A stretch of DNA of 64,000 nt from Clostridiaceae bacterium (lineage in GTDB: Bacteria; Bacillota; Clostridia; Lachnospirales; Lachnospiraceae). Position numbers and translations under genes: made by a program. Shown piece by piece: positions 24,425 through 32,946 of the stretch. Position 1 is the stretch's first letter. Every line of letters starts with the position of its first letter. Where the stretch lies: positions 192,259 to 256,258 of the forward strand of contig CABIXM010000001.1 in the NCBI GenBank assembly GCA_902362725.1, in the 5' to 3' direction. The notes under the pieces were generated by a model that saw nothing but the letters and a program-made list of their open reading frames with translations, made no database searches and was not told the DNA's origin.

Positions 24425-26205
24425 AAAAGAATCTGCTGATGCGTTTTCACAGTATCCGTACATCCATCATCGCGGCTTTCAGCGTGCTGATTGTCTTTGC
24501 GCTGCTGACCTATCTGCTGATTTCGCTGAAGTACACAGAGGATACAATTCTGAAAAATTCCCAGGAATATACTGCGCAGCTCATCGGCCAGGTAAACAAC
24601 GATATCGATTCCTACATGAATTATATGGAAAATATTTCCTATATCGTGTCCAGCAATTACGACGTCCGGGATTATCTCTTCACAGAGAACTTAAGCGACG
24701 AGCGGGCACAGGAGCTGCGGGATCGAATTACCACCGTGTTCCGGACTGTGGTGGATACCCGCGGCGACATCACGAATATAGCGCTGCTGCCTGAGGATCG
24801 GGCTCCGGTCATCAACGATGGGGAAGCGGAGCTGAATCCCTATATCCGGGTGAGCGGACTGTCCTGGTATCAGGAGGCCCTGGAGCTTGACGGTCAGGCG
24901 GCCATCTCCTCCTCCCATGTGCAGAACGCGGTGCGGGACAAGTATGACTGGGTCGTAACTTTAAGCCGGAGCATCACCAATAAGGCCAATCCCGGTGTCT
25001 GCGGCGTCTTTTTCGTGGATCTGAATTACAACTCCATCCGGGAGCTGTGCGAGCGTATCAGCCTGGGCAATAAGGGCTATATTTATATTCTGGACAAGGA
25101 CGGAAGTATCGTCTACCATCCCCAGCAGCAGCTGATCTACAGCGGCATGAAGCATGAACGGATTTCTGAGGTTATGGACAGCACGGCTTCCTCTTTCCTG
25201 ACGGAGGACGGGAAGCTGTACACCATCTCCCGGTCGGAGGCCACCGGCTGGACCGTGGTGGGCGTCTCCAATGTGGCGGAGCTGATGGCAGACGCGGACG
25301 CGGCCCGGCTGATCTACGTGGTAATGGCCCTGGTGCTCTTTCTTGTGGCATTGGCTCTGGCCTATCTACTTTCCAGCGCCATCACGCGGCCCATCAAGGG
25401 CCTGGAGCGTTCCATGAAGGAGGTGGAGCGGGGCAATTTCAGCAATGCGGCCCTGGAGGTCCGGGACGGCAATGAGATCGGCTCCCTGACCCGCAGCTTC
25501 AATATTATGACCGAAGAGATCCAGAACCTGATGCACCAGACCGAGCGGGAGCAGCGGGCCAAGCGCAAGTACGAGCTGAAGGCGCTCCAGTCCCAGATTA
25601 GTCCCCATTTCCTGTATAATACCCTGGATTCCATCATCTGGATGGCGGAATGGGGGAAGAATAAAGAGGTTGTGACCATGACGTCCTCCCTGGCCAGACT
25701 GCTCCGGCGGACCATCAGCAACGAACAGGAGCTGGTGACCATCGGCGAGGAGATTGACTGCACCGGGGCCTACCTGACTATCCAGAAAATGCGATATAAG
25801 GACAAGCTGGAATATTCCATTTCCATCGAAGACGACATAAAAGAGGAAAAAATTGTAAAATTATTGCTGCAGCCTCTGGTGGAAAACGCCATTTACCATG
25901 GCATCAAATATAAAGAAGGAAAAGGTACCATCGAAATCCGGGGCTTCCGGAAGGGCGGCCTCATTCAGCTGGAGGTGGAGGACGACGGCATCGGCATGGA
26001 CGCCGAGGCCCTGGCCCACATCTTCGAGAAGCACGTCCGGGACACCAAATCAAACGGCGTGGGCGTCTCCAATGTGAATGAGCGCATCCGGCTGTTCTAT
26101 GGCCCGGAATACGGGCTCCGGTACGAGAGCGAGCCGGGCAGGGGAACCTGCGCCATCGTGGTGATTCCGGCGGGAAAGGACGTGGCGGCAGTTGAAAATG
26201 AGTAA
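24421..26205 (+). CDS. YesM-type sensor histidine kinase
   Basis: The 594 residues have an N-terminal transmembrane segment (about 15-35), an extracytoplasmic dCache-like sensor (to about 290), a second transmembrane segment (about 298-320), HAMP, and a His_kinase domain of the PF06580 type. The phospho-accepting His is in SQISPHFLYNTLDS, the N box is LVENAIYHGI, and DDGIGMD binds ATP. It overlaps both neighbours, forming a regulator-kinase-binding-protein trio. The kinase may read the tethered binding protein that follows. Confidence 0.93.
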   Translation: MKKNLLMRFHSIRTSIIAAFSVLIVFALLTYLLISLKYTEDTILKNSQEYTAQLIGQVNNDIDSYMNYMENISYIVSSNYDVRDYLFTENLSDERAQELRDRITTVFRTVVDTRGDITNIALLPEDRAPVINDGEAELNPYIRVSGLSWYQEALELDGQAAISSSHVQNAVRDKYDWVVTLSRSITNKANPGVCGVFFVDLNYNSIRELCERISLGNKGYIYILDKDGSIVYHPQQQLIYSGMKHERISEVMDSTASSFLTEDGKLYTISRSEATGWTVVGVSNVAELMADADAARLIYVVMALVLFLVALALAYLLSSAITRPIKGLERSMKEVERGNFSNAALEVRDGNEIGSLTRSFNIMTEEIQNLMHQTEREQRAKRKYELKALQSQISPHFLYNTLDSIIWMAEWGKNKEVVTMTSSLARLLRRTISNEQELVTIGEEIDCTGAYLTIQKMRYKDKLEYSISIEDDIKEEKIVKLLLQPLVENAIYHGIKYKEGKGTIEIRGFRKGGLIQLEVEDDGIGMDAEALAHIFEKHVRDTKSNGVGVSNVNERIRLFYGPEYGLRYESEPGRGTCAIVVIPAGKDVAAVENE

Positions 26206-27175
26206 GAAAAGAGCGAGACTTTTTCTGATTGCCGGAACGACCCTGATCGTGCTGGCAGGAAGTCTCTGGTACTGGAAAAAGAGCCGGGACGCGGCCAGAC
26301 CCCTGAATATCGTACTGATTCAGAAGGCGCTGGATGATACGGATTTCTGGACCTCAGTGTATCTGGGCGGCCAGACCGCGGCGGAGGAATATAATGTGAA
26401 CCTGACCGTGGAGGGCCCGGAAAATGAGCGGGAGATCGACGCACAGAACCAGATGATTCTCGACGCCATTGCCGCCCGGCCCGACGCCATCGTACTCTGT
26501 CCCTGCAGTACAGATCAGACAGTCCCTTACGCGGAGCAGATCGAACAGGCCGGTATCCGGCTGGTGCTGGCGGATTCTACCATGGATCAGCCCATGGGCA
26601 GCGCGGTAGTGGCTACGGACAACTACGCAGCCGGGTATAAGCTTGGAAGTTATATGAAGCAATTTGTGAAAGCAGACAGCGTCATCGGAATCGTGGGCCA
26701 TGTGAAGGGCAGCTCCACGGCGGTGGGCCGGGAGGCCGGCTTCCGGGCGGGCCTGGGAGAAGCCGGGACGCAGGTGGCGGAGATCGTTTTCTGTGATTCC
26801 GATTCAGATAAGGCTTATGAGCAGACAAAAGATCTTCTGAAGAAATATCCATCCATGGATCTCATCGTGGGGCTGAACGAGTATTCCGCTGTTGGCGCGG
26901 CCCGGGCAGTCCGGAATCAGGGAAAGACCGGAACTATCCACATGGGCAGCATCGACAGCTCCATCAAACAGATCCAGTTCCTGGAATCTGGCGTCTTTGA
27001 CGCGCTGGTGGTTCAGAAGCCCTTTAACATGGGATACCTGAGCGTGGAGACTGCGGTGGACGTGACGCGCGGACGGAAGACCGAGACCAGCATCGACTCC
27101 GGTTCGGAGCTGATCACAAAAGAGAATATGTATACCCAGGAGAACCAGAAGCTGCTCTTCCCGGTGACGAAATAA
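26198..27175 (+). CDS. Membrane-tethered periplasmic-type sugar-binding protein
   Basis: The 325 residues start with one hydrophobic segment (about 8-26, LFLIAGTTLIVLAGSLWYW) and no lipobox Cys, so it is a membrane anchor rather than a lipoprotein. The rest is a type I periplasmic binding fold: IVLIQKALDDTDFW, DAIVLCPCSTDQTVPY, ATDNYAAGYKLGSY and GLNEYSAVGAARAV. Overlap with the kinase gene suggests a sensing role similar to the ChvE/VirA idea rather than transport. ATG 26198 is chosen over TTG 26192. Confidence 0.85.
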   Translation: MSKKRARLFLIAGTTLIVLAGSLWYWKKSRDAARPLNIVLIQKALDDTDFWTSVYLGGQTAAEEYNVNLTVEGPENEREIDAQNQMILDAIAARPDAIVLCPCSTDQTVPYAEQIEQAGIRLVLADSTMDQPMGSAVVATDNYAAGYKLGSYMKQFVKADSVIGIVGHVKGSSTAVGREAGFRAGLGEAGTQVAEIVFCDSDSDKAYEQTKDLLKKYPSMDLIVGLNEYSAVGAARAVRNQGKTGTIHMGSIDSSIKQIQFLESGVFDALVVQKPFNMGYLSVETAVDVTRGRKTETSIDSGSELITKENMYTQENQKLLFPVTK

Positions 27176-27186
27176 AGGTTTAGCAG

Positions 27187-27213
27187 GCCCGGCGCGTATG
27201 CGCCGGGCTTGTT
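27187..27213 (+). terminator. Hairpin after the sensor operon
   Basis: GCCCGGCGC (27187-27195) and GCGCCGGGC (27200-27208) form a perfect GC-rich stem around GTAT. Only a short T-containing tail (TTGTT) follows. Confidence 0.7.
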
Positions 27214-27303
27214 AAATCTTTGTTTATGTTGGAAAATAGTAGATTTTTACCCTATTCGCGTTGATTTAAAGAAGATTTTCAACTTTTCCAAAAAGATTTT
27301 CTA

Positions 27304-27332
27304 TTACTTTATTCATATTTTGGACATATAAT
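27304..27332 (+). promoter_or_regulatory. Promoter of the sugar ABC operon
   Basis: TTACTT (27304-27309), 17 bases, then a consensus TATAAT (27327-27332). The poor -35 fits a promoter that needs an activator, probably the AraC-type response regulator next door. The 27214-27438 leader is otherwise AT-rich with no gene. Confidence 0.6.
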
Positions 27333-27438
27333 AGTCATAGATTGACAGAGCGGACAAGACTGAAGAAATGGTTGTTCCGTTCCTTTTGTCTCTTATGGGG
27401 TGAGACGGGGGAGCAGTCAGAAGTTAGGAGGAAGGAAA

Positions 27439-28440
27439 GTGGAGAAGATAAAGGAAAATGCGTTCGTCAAGAAAATTGGCTTTAACACATTGGTTCTGCT
27501 GTGTGTTATGGTGGTGCTGTACATACTGTTTGCCATTGCGACGCCGCTGATTAAGACAAATGCAAGTTTTGTAAGTTATTCTCGAATCGTAAGTGCTCTG
27601 AACTACGCTTACTTTTTAGGATTTCTTGCATTGGGTGTAACATTCGTAATTGCGACAGGAGGTATCGATTTCTCGATTGGACCGGTGATGTTCTGCTCAG
27701 CACTGATTTCCGGATACCTGCTGACTCTGAAAGGAGTTCCGCTTCCGGTATGTCTGCTGGTGAGCATTCTGGTAGGAACCATCTTCGGTATCATCAATGG
27801 CTTCCTGGTAGCTTACGCAGGACTGCCTTCCTTCATCACCTCCATGGCGAGCATGATGATTGCCAAGGGCGTCGGCTCCGTATTTACCAAGACACAGTCT
27901 GTCAGCTGGCCCCAGTCAGCAGACGCCAACGGCTGGTTCCGTAATCTGGTTAAGATGAAAGTAAACGGCGTGGATATCCCGACCGGCCTTATCTATCTGG
28001 TTATCGGCGCGGTTATCTGCTCCATTATTTTAAATAAGACAAAAGCCGGAAGATACATTCTCTGTATCGGAAGCAACCGCGAGGCGGTTCGTCTGTCCGG
28101 TGTAAATACAAAGAAATGGGAAATGCTTGCCTACATCATCTGTGGCCTGCTGGCAGGACTTGCAGCTATCTTCTATGTAGGAGCATACACCACCGTTCAG
28201 CCGGGTCTGGGCGATACCTTCAACAACGAGGCAATCGCGGGCTGCGTAATGGGCGGTACCTCCATGACCGGTGGCGTGGCATCCATCGCCGGAACTCTGG
28301 TAGGAGTTCTGATTATAGCCCTTCTGCAGGAAGGAATCCTGGCTATGGGATTCCAGATCAATTATCAGTATATCATTACTGGTATCATCGTACTGGTGGT
28401 TGTTTACGCTGACCTTAGAAGCCGGCGCAGACGGAATTAA
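27439..28440 (+). CDS. Monosaccharide ABC transporter permease (MglC/RbsC type)
   Basis: This 333-residue integral membrane permease of the sugar class 2 ABC family has about eight to ten hydrophobic helices. ATGGIDFSIGPVMFCSALISG, VAYAGLPSFITSMASMMI and GSNREAVRLSGVN are the hallmark segments. The start is GTG 27439 with AGGAGG at 27427-27432. Its partner permease at 29969 has the same fold, so the channel is likely a heterodimer. Confidence 0.93.
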   Translation: MEKIKENAFVKKIGFNTLVLLCVMVVLYILFAIATPLIKTNASFVSYSRIVSALNYAYFLGFLALGVTFVIATGGIDFSIGPVMFCSALISGYLLTLKGVPLPVCLLVSILVGTIFGIINGFLVAYAGLPSFITSMASMMIAKGVGSVFTKTQSVSWPQSADANGWFRNLVKMKVNGVDIPTGLIYLVIGAVICSIILNKTKAGRYILCIGSNREAVRLSGVNTKKWEMLAYIICGLLAGLAAIFYVGAYTTVQPGLGDTFNNEAIAGCVMGGTSMTGGVASIAGTLVGVLIIALLQEGILAMGFQINYQYIITGIIVLVVVYADLRSRRRRN

Positions 28441-28460
28441 TCGGAAGGGGGAAGCGAAAA

Positions 28461-29954
28461 ATGGGTGACGTAATTTTAACCATGAAGGGAATTGACAAGT
28501 CGTTCCCCGGCGTACATGCGCTGGATCACGTAGACCTGGAGGTCCGCAAGGGAGAGGTTCACGCCCTGATGGGTGAGAACGGAGCGGGCAAGTCAACTCT
28601 GATGAAGGTTCTGACAGGTATTTACCATAAGGATGCGGGAACCATTACCTACGAGGGTAAGGAAGTAGAATTCACCAATCCGAGAGAGGCCCAGGATGCA
28701 GGTATCGTTATCGTGCATCAGGAGCTGAACATGATGGGTCATCTGACCGTAGCTCAGAACATTTTTATCGGCCGTGAGTACATGAACGGAAAGCTCATCG
28801 ACGATAAGAAGATGAATGAAGAAGCAAAGAAGCTGTTCGATCAGCTTGGTATCAATATCGACCCGAAGGAGACCATGAGCCGCCTGACAGTCGGAAAGCA
28901 GCAGATGTGCGAGATCGCGAAGGCTATCTCCCACGACGCAAAGGTTATTATCTTCGACGAGCCGTCAGCGGCGCTGACCGAGGCAGAGATCGAGGAGTTG
29001 TTCAAGATTATCCGCGACCTGCGCGACAAGCAGATGGGTATCGTATATATCTCACACCGTATGGACGAGATTAAGGTTATCACAGACCGTGTAACCGTTA
29101 TGCGTGACGGCGGATATGTAGGAACCCTGATTACCAAGGATTCCACCAAGGACGACATCATCAACATGATGGTTGGCCGTGTTATCTATGAGGACCCGAA
29201 GACAGAAAGCCAGGTTGCGCCGGACGCGCCGGTAGTTCTGAAGGTAGAGCACCTGAATGCGGGAAGAATGGTAAAGGATGTAAGCTTCGAGCTTCATAAG
29301 GGCGAAATCCTCGGCTTCTCCGGACTGATGGGCGCGGGTCGTACCGAGACAGCCAGAGCGCTGTTCGGAGCAGACCCCAAGGACAGCGGCGATATCTATG
29401 TCAATGGACAGAAGGTAGAGATCAAGACTCCGCAGGACGCTGTTAAATGCGGTATCGGTTACCTCTCCGAGGACCGTAAGCGTTTCGGTATTGTAGTAGA
29501 CAAGACAGTAGCTGAGAACTCCACCATGGCTACCATGGAGAACTTCATGAAGGGTATCTTCATTGATAAGAAAAAGGAGAAGGATGTAGCTCAGGAATAT
29601 GTAGAGGCCCTGAAGACCAAGACACCCAGCGTGGATCAGCTGGTAGTCAACCTGTCCGGAGGAAACCAGCAGAAGGTGGTTATCGCCAAGTGGCTGGTAA
29701 GAAACTGTGACATCCTGATTTTCGACGAGCCTACCAGAGGTATCGACGTAGGCGCGAAGAGCGAGATTTATCACCTGATGAATGAGCTGGTAGCGGAAGG
29801 AAAATCCATTATCATGATTTCTTCAGAGATGACAGAGATTCTGCGAATGAGTGACCGTATCGTAGTCATGTGTGAGGGAAGAAAGACCGGCGAGCTGGGA
29901 ATCGAAGAAGCCACACAGGAGCGGATCATGCACGCGGCAACGCTTAGAAATTAG
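28461..29954 (+). CDS. Monosaccharide ABC transporter ATPase (MglA type, two ATPase domains)
   Basis: The 497 residues hold two fused ABC domains. The first has Walker A GENGAGKST, signature LTVGKQQM and DEPSAAL. The second has the family's altered P-loop GLMGAGRTE, a full signature LSGGNQQKV, and DEPTRGIDVGAK. This matches the MglA/RbsA/XylG class of galactose, ribose and xylose importers. The start is at ATG 28461 after GGAAGGGGGAAG. Confidence 0.95.
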   Translation: MGDVILTMKGIDKSFPGVHALDHVDLEVRKGEVHALMGENGAGKSTLMKVLTGIYHKDAGTITYEGKEVEFTNPREAQDAGIVIVHQELNMMGHLTVAQNIFIGREYMNGKLIDDKKMNEEAKKLFDQLGINIDPKETMSRLTVGKQQMCEIAKAISHDAKVIIFDEPSAALTEAEIEELFKIIRDLRDKQMGIVYISHRMDEIKVITDRVTVMRDGGYVGTLITKDSTKDDIINMMVGRVIYEDPKTESQVAPDAPVVLKVEHLNAGRMVKDVSFELHKGEILGFSGLMGAGRTETARALFGADPKDSGDIYVNGQKVEIKTPQDAVKCGIGYLSEDRKRFGIVVDKTVAENSTMATMENFMKGIFIDKKKEKDVAQEYVEALKTKTPSVDQLVVNLSGGNQQKVVIAKWLVRNCDILIFDEPTRGIDVGAKSEIYHLMNELVAEGKSIIMISSEMTEILRMSDRIVVMCEGRKTGELGIEEATQERIMHAATLRN

Positions 29955-29968
29955 GAGGGAATAAGACA

Positions 29969-30973
29969 ATGACAGACAAGAAAAACGGAAATGCTTTTAC
30001 AAACAATCCGCTTGTGAGAGCGATTGGTGTACAGAAAATTGTCGTCGTGATTGTGCTGATTGCCCTGATAGCGTTCTTCAGCGCGGTAAGCCCCTCATTC
30101 CGGCAGTATTCTACACTGTTAAGTATCATGGATTATACATACTACCTGGCATTCCTTGGAATCGGCGTAACCTTCTGCCTGATTACAGGCGGTGTTGACC
30201 TTTCCATCGGAACCGGTATGTTCTGCTACGCACTGATTGGCGGATACCTGATTACACGTCAGGGAATGCCGGTTATCGTAGGTATTCTGGCAACCCTGAT
30301 TTGCGGTCTGGTAATGGGAATTATCAACGGACTGATTGTTTCCAAGGGCGGACATGCTCCGTTCCTGGCAACCCTCTGTACCATGATGATTGCCAGAGGT
30401 CTGGGCGCTATCGCCACCGGCGGAGCCAGTGTAACCTGGCCGGGCGCTACCGCACCCAACGGCTGGACCAGAAGCCTGTTCAAGCTGACAGTAGGCGAGC
30501 TCAAACTTCCCCTGTGTTTCCTGTGGGTCATGATTCTGGCAGTGGTTATGAGCATCGTGCTTAATAAGACACGTACAGGACGTTACATCATCGCCATCGG
30601 AAGTAACAAAGAGGCAACCCGCCTGTCCGGTATCAACGTAGCGAAATATCAGACTATGGCGTATATATTCTCCGGTATCTTCACAGGACTTGCAGCGCTG
30701 GCTTACAGCTCCGCATTCCAGTCCATGGCACCCGGAGGCGGCGGTGGCGTAGAGCTGAACGCTATCGGCGGAGCTATCATCGGAGGAACATCCATGAGCG
30801 GTGGAGCCGGAAGCATCTCCGGTACTATCCTGGGAGTATTCATTATGTCCGTACTCCAGACAGGACTCCCGCTTATCGGACTTCAGGCAAACTATCAGCA
30901 GATTATCATCGGCCTGGTTCTGATTGTAGCGGTCTACATCGACGTTCTGAAGAACAAGAAGCTGGACAAATAA
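29969..30973 (+). CDS. Monosaccharide ABC transporter permease, second subunit
   Basis: This 334-residue paralogue of the first permease has ITGGVDLSIGTGMFCYALIGG, ATLCTMMIARGLGAIA, GSNKEATRLSGINVAK and a glycine-rich GGGGGVELNAIGGAIIGGTSM. It starts 15 bases after the ATPase behind TTAGGAGGGAAT. Most MglC-type systems use one permease gene, so a pair flanking the ATPase suggests an obligate heterodimer. Confidence 0.93.
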   Translation: MTDKKNGNAFTNNPLVRAIGVQKIVVVIVLIALIAFFSAVSPSFRQYSTLLSIMDYTYYLAFLGIGVTFCLITGGVDLSIGTGMFCYALIGGYLITRQGMPVIVGILATLICGLVMGIINGLIVSKGGHAPFLATLCTMMIARGLGAIATGGASVTWPGATAPNGWTRSLFKLTVGELKLPLCFLWVMILAVVMSIVLNKTRTGRYIIAIGSNKEATRLSGINVAKYQTMAYIFSGIFTGLAALAYSSAFQSMAPGGGGGVELNAIGGAIIGGTSMSGGAGSISGTILGVFIMSVLQTGLPLIGLQANYQQIIIGLVLIVAVYIDVLKNKKLDK

Positions 30974-31065
30974 GTATCAAAAAATGATATAACGATGTGT
31001 ACTGCGGCGAGCAGTTCATATAAAAAGAATCCAATAAGGAGAACTTAATAAAAGGAGGATTTTAC

Positions 31066-32226
31066 ATGAAAAAGAAGGTATTAGCAGCAATTCTTGCAGC
31101 GACAATGGTAGCAGGCCTGACCGCTTGCGGTGGTGGATCCAAGGATGCCGCAACCGACGCACCGGCAGCAGAGGAGACCAAGGATGACGCAGCTGAGAAG
31201 ACTACAGACGACGCAGCAGCGGCAGTTGACACAAGCAACATGTCTTTCGAAATCGTTTCCAAGGGTCTGCAGCATCAGTACTGGCAGGCAGTGAAGAAGG
31301 GTGTTGAGCAGAAGGCTGCAGAGCTCGGAGTTACTGTTAACTTCGTAGGTCCGGACAGTGAGTCCAACATTTCCCAGCAGGTTCAGCAGCTTGAGAGTGC
31401 TCTGAACGCTAACCCGACAGCAGTTGGTCTGGCAGCTCTGGATACAGAATCCGTTAAGGATCTGCTTCAGAAGGCTATGGACAGCAAGATTCCGGTAATC
31501 GGATTTGACTCTGGTGTTCCGGGCGCTCCGGAAGGATCCGTACTTGCAAACTGCTCTACTGACAACTACGCAGCAGGCGCTCTGGCAGCAGAGAAGGTTT
31601 ACGAGGCAGTTAAGGATCAGGTAGCTAACGCAACCGCTCCGGTTCGTGTTGGTGTAGTAGCTCAGGATGCTACTTCCGAGTCCGTTATCAACAGAGGTCT
31701 TGGCTTCATCGACAAGTTCGCTGAGCTGGCTAAGGCTGATGGCAAGACTTCTAACGTAGTTGGAAACGACAAGTACATCGCAGATTCCAAGGCTGAGAAG
31801 ACCGATGGCGCTGACGTTGTTATCGACGTTCGTGTACCGGCAAGCGTTACCTCTGAGCTGTCTGCAGCAGATGCAACCGCTCTGATGAACGAGAAGGATA
31901 CTATCGCAATCTACGGCTCCAACGAGCATTCCGCAAACGCTATCATCACCGCAAATGAGAACCTGAACAAGTGCGGCGTTGGCGAGGGCAAGATCGTTGC
32001 AGCAGGCTTTGACTCTGGCGCAGCTCAGATTCAGGCAGTTAAGGATGGCGTTCTGCTTGGTTCCATTACTCAGGCTCCGGTAGCTATGGGTGAAACTCTG
32101 GTTCAGCTTCTGTACGATGCAGCTACAGGAAACACCGCAGCTGTTAAGGATACAGATACAGGATGCCAGTGGTATACAGCAGAGAACTGCGGTGACGCAG
32201 AGATCGCACAGAACCTGTACGAGTAA
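31066..32226 (+). CDS. Sugar-binding lipoprotein of the ABC transporter (MglB/RbsB type)
   Basis: The 386 residues start with a lipoprotein signal peptide (AAILAATMVAGLTACGGG; lipobox LTAC, Cys21), then an acidic, Ala/Thr-rich linker to about residue 55, then a type I binding fold (GLQHQYWQAVKKGVEQKA, STDNYAAGALAAEKV, YGSNEHSANAI, AAGFDSGAAQIQAV). It delivers the sugar to the two permeases upstream. The AAAGGAGG site and rich codon choice suggest high expression. A terminator follows. Confidence 0.93.
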   Translation: MKKKVLAAILAATMVAGLTACGGGSKDAATDAPAAEETKDDAAEKTTDDAAAAVDTSNMSFEIVSKGLQHQYWQAVKKGVEQKAAELGVTVNFVGPDSESNISQQVQQLESALNANPTAVGLAALDTESVKDLLQKAMDSKIPVIGFDSGVPGAPEGSVLANCSTDNYAAGALAAEKVYEAVKDQVANATAPVRVGVVAQDATSESVINRGLGFIDKFAELAKADGKTSNVVGNDKYIADSKAEKTDGADVVIDVRVPASVTSELSAADATALMNEKDTIAIYGSNEHSANAIITANENLNKCGVGEGKIVAAGFDSGAAQIQAVKDGVLLGSITQAPVAMGETLVQLLYDAATGNTAAVKDTDTGCQWYTAENCGDAEIAQNLYE

Positions 32227-32268
32227 TCTGGTCAGACAGTATATCTGAAAACCAAATAAAAATTACAG

Positions 32269-32297
32269 AGGGCACACCGGCTGGTGTGCCCTTTCTA
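32269..32297 (+). terminator. Terminator after the sugar-binding lipoprotein
   Basis: AGGGCACACC (32269-32278) pairs with GGTGTGCCCT (32283-32292), followed by TTCT. It separates the ABC genes from fucU. Confidence 0.75.
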
Positions 32298-32340
32298 AAA
32301 TATGCCGGCCTGCGGCCGGTATGGGAAAAGGAGAAGTATT

Positions 32341-32781
32341 ATGTTAAAAGGAATTCCGAAGATTTTGTCCCCGGAGCTGCTGAAGGTGCTCTGTGAAATG
32401 GGACACAGTGACCGTATCGTAATCGCAGACGGCAACTTCCCGGCCGAATCCATGGGTAAGGACGCGATCGTGATCCGTTGTGACGGACATGGCGTGCCGG
32501 AGCTTCTGGACGCGATCCTGCAGGTGATTCCTCTGGACACCTATGTGGATAAGCCCATGAATCTGATGGAGGTTATGCCGGGTGATCCGGTAAAGACTCC
32601 GATCTGGGATACCTACAAGGAGATCGTGGCGAAACACGACGAGCGTGGCGCTGCCTGCGTGGGCAATATCGAGCGCTTCCAGTTTTATGAGGAGGCGAAG
32701 AAGGCTTACGCGATCATCGCCACCGGCGAGAGCGCAGTGTACGCCAATGTCATGCTGCAGAAGGGCGTAGTTATCAACTAA
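32341..32781 (+). CDS. fucU: RbsD/FucU family sugar mutarotase, FucU-like
   Basis: This 146-residue enzyme speeds interconversion of the alpha and beta forms of a sugar such as L-fucose or ribose. The N-terminus MLKGIPKILSPELLKVLCEMGHSDRIVIADGNFPA fits FucU better than RbsD, with His at the GH position and an Asp in ADGNF. The C-terminus ends with the family's ATGESAVYANVMLQKGVV. ATG 32341 follows AAAAGGAGAAG. Its place after the sugar ABC genes suggests the imported sugar is fucose or a related deoxysugar or ribose. Confidence 0.87.
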   Translation: MLKGIPKILSPELLKVLCEMGHSDRIVIADGNFPAESMGKDAIVIRCDGHGVPELLDAILQVIPLDTYVDKPMNLMEVMPGDPVKTPIWDTYKEIVAKHDERGAACVGNIERFQFYEEAKKAYAIIATGESAVYANVMLQKGVVIN

Positions 32782-32785
32782 AGCG

Positions 32786-32864
32786 TGTTACTGTGTAAAC
32801 AGTAACAATTTTCTTAAGATTTTCGGTATTTTCAGGGATATGTCTTGCGGCATATCCCTTTTTA
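32786..32864 (+). terminator. Two consecutive hairpins after fucU
   Basis: TGTTACTGT (32786-32794) and ACAGTAACA (32799-32807) are perfect arms followed by ATTTTCTT. Then AGGGATATG (32834-32842) and CATATCCCT (32851-32859) are followed by TTTTT, the better terminator. Confidence 0.78.
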
Positions 32865-32885
32865 CGTTATACTTTGTAACGTAAA
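32861..32885. promoter_or_regulatory. Inverted repeat upstream of the second binding protein (candidate operator)
   Basis: TTTACGTTA (32861-32869) and TAACGTAAA (32877-32885) are perfect 9-bp arms with a 7-base spacer containing TACTTTG. The position fits an operator or a promoter-overlapping site for the following gene. Confidence 0.45.
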
Positions 32886-32946
32886 TTTTACCCATCCATG
32901 GGCAGAGATAAGCCGGAAGGCTGCAAAAGATATACAGGAGAAGAAC

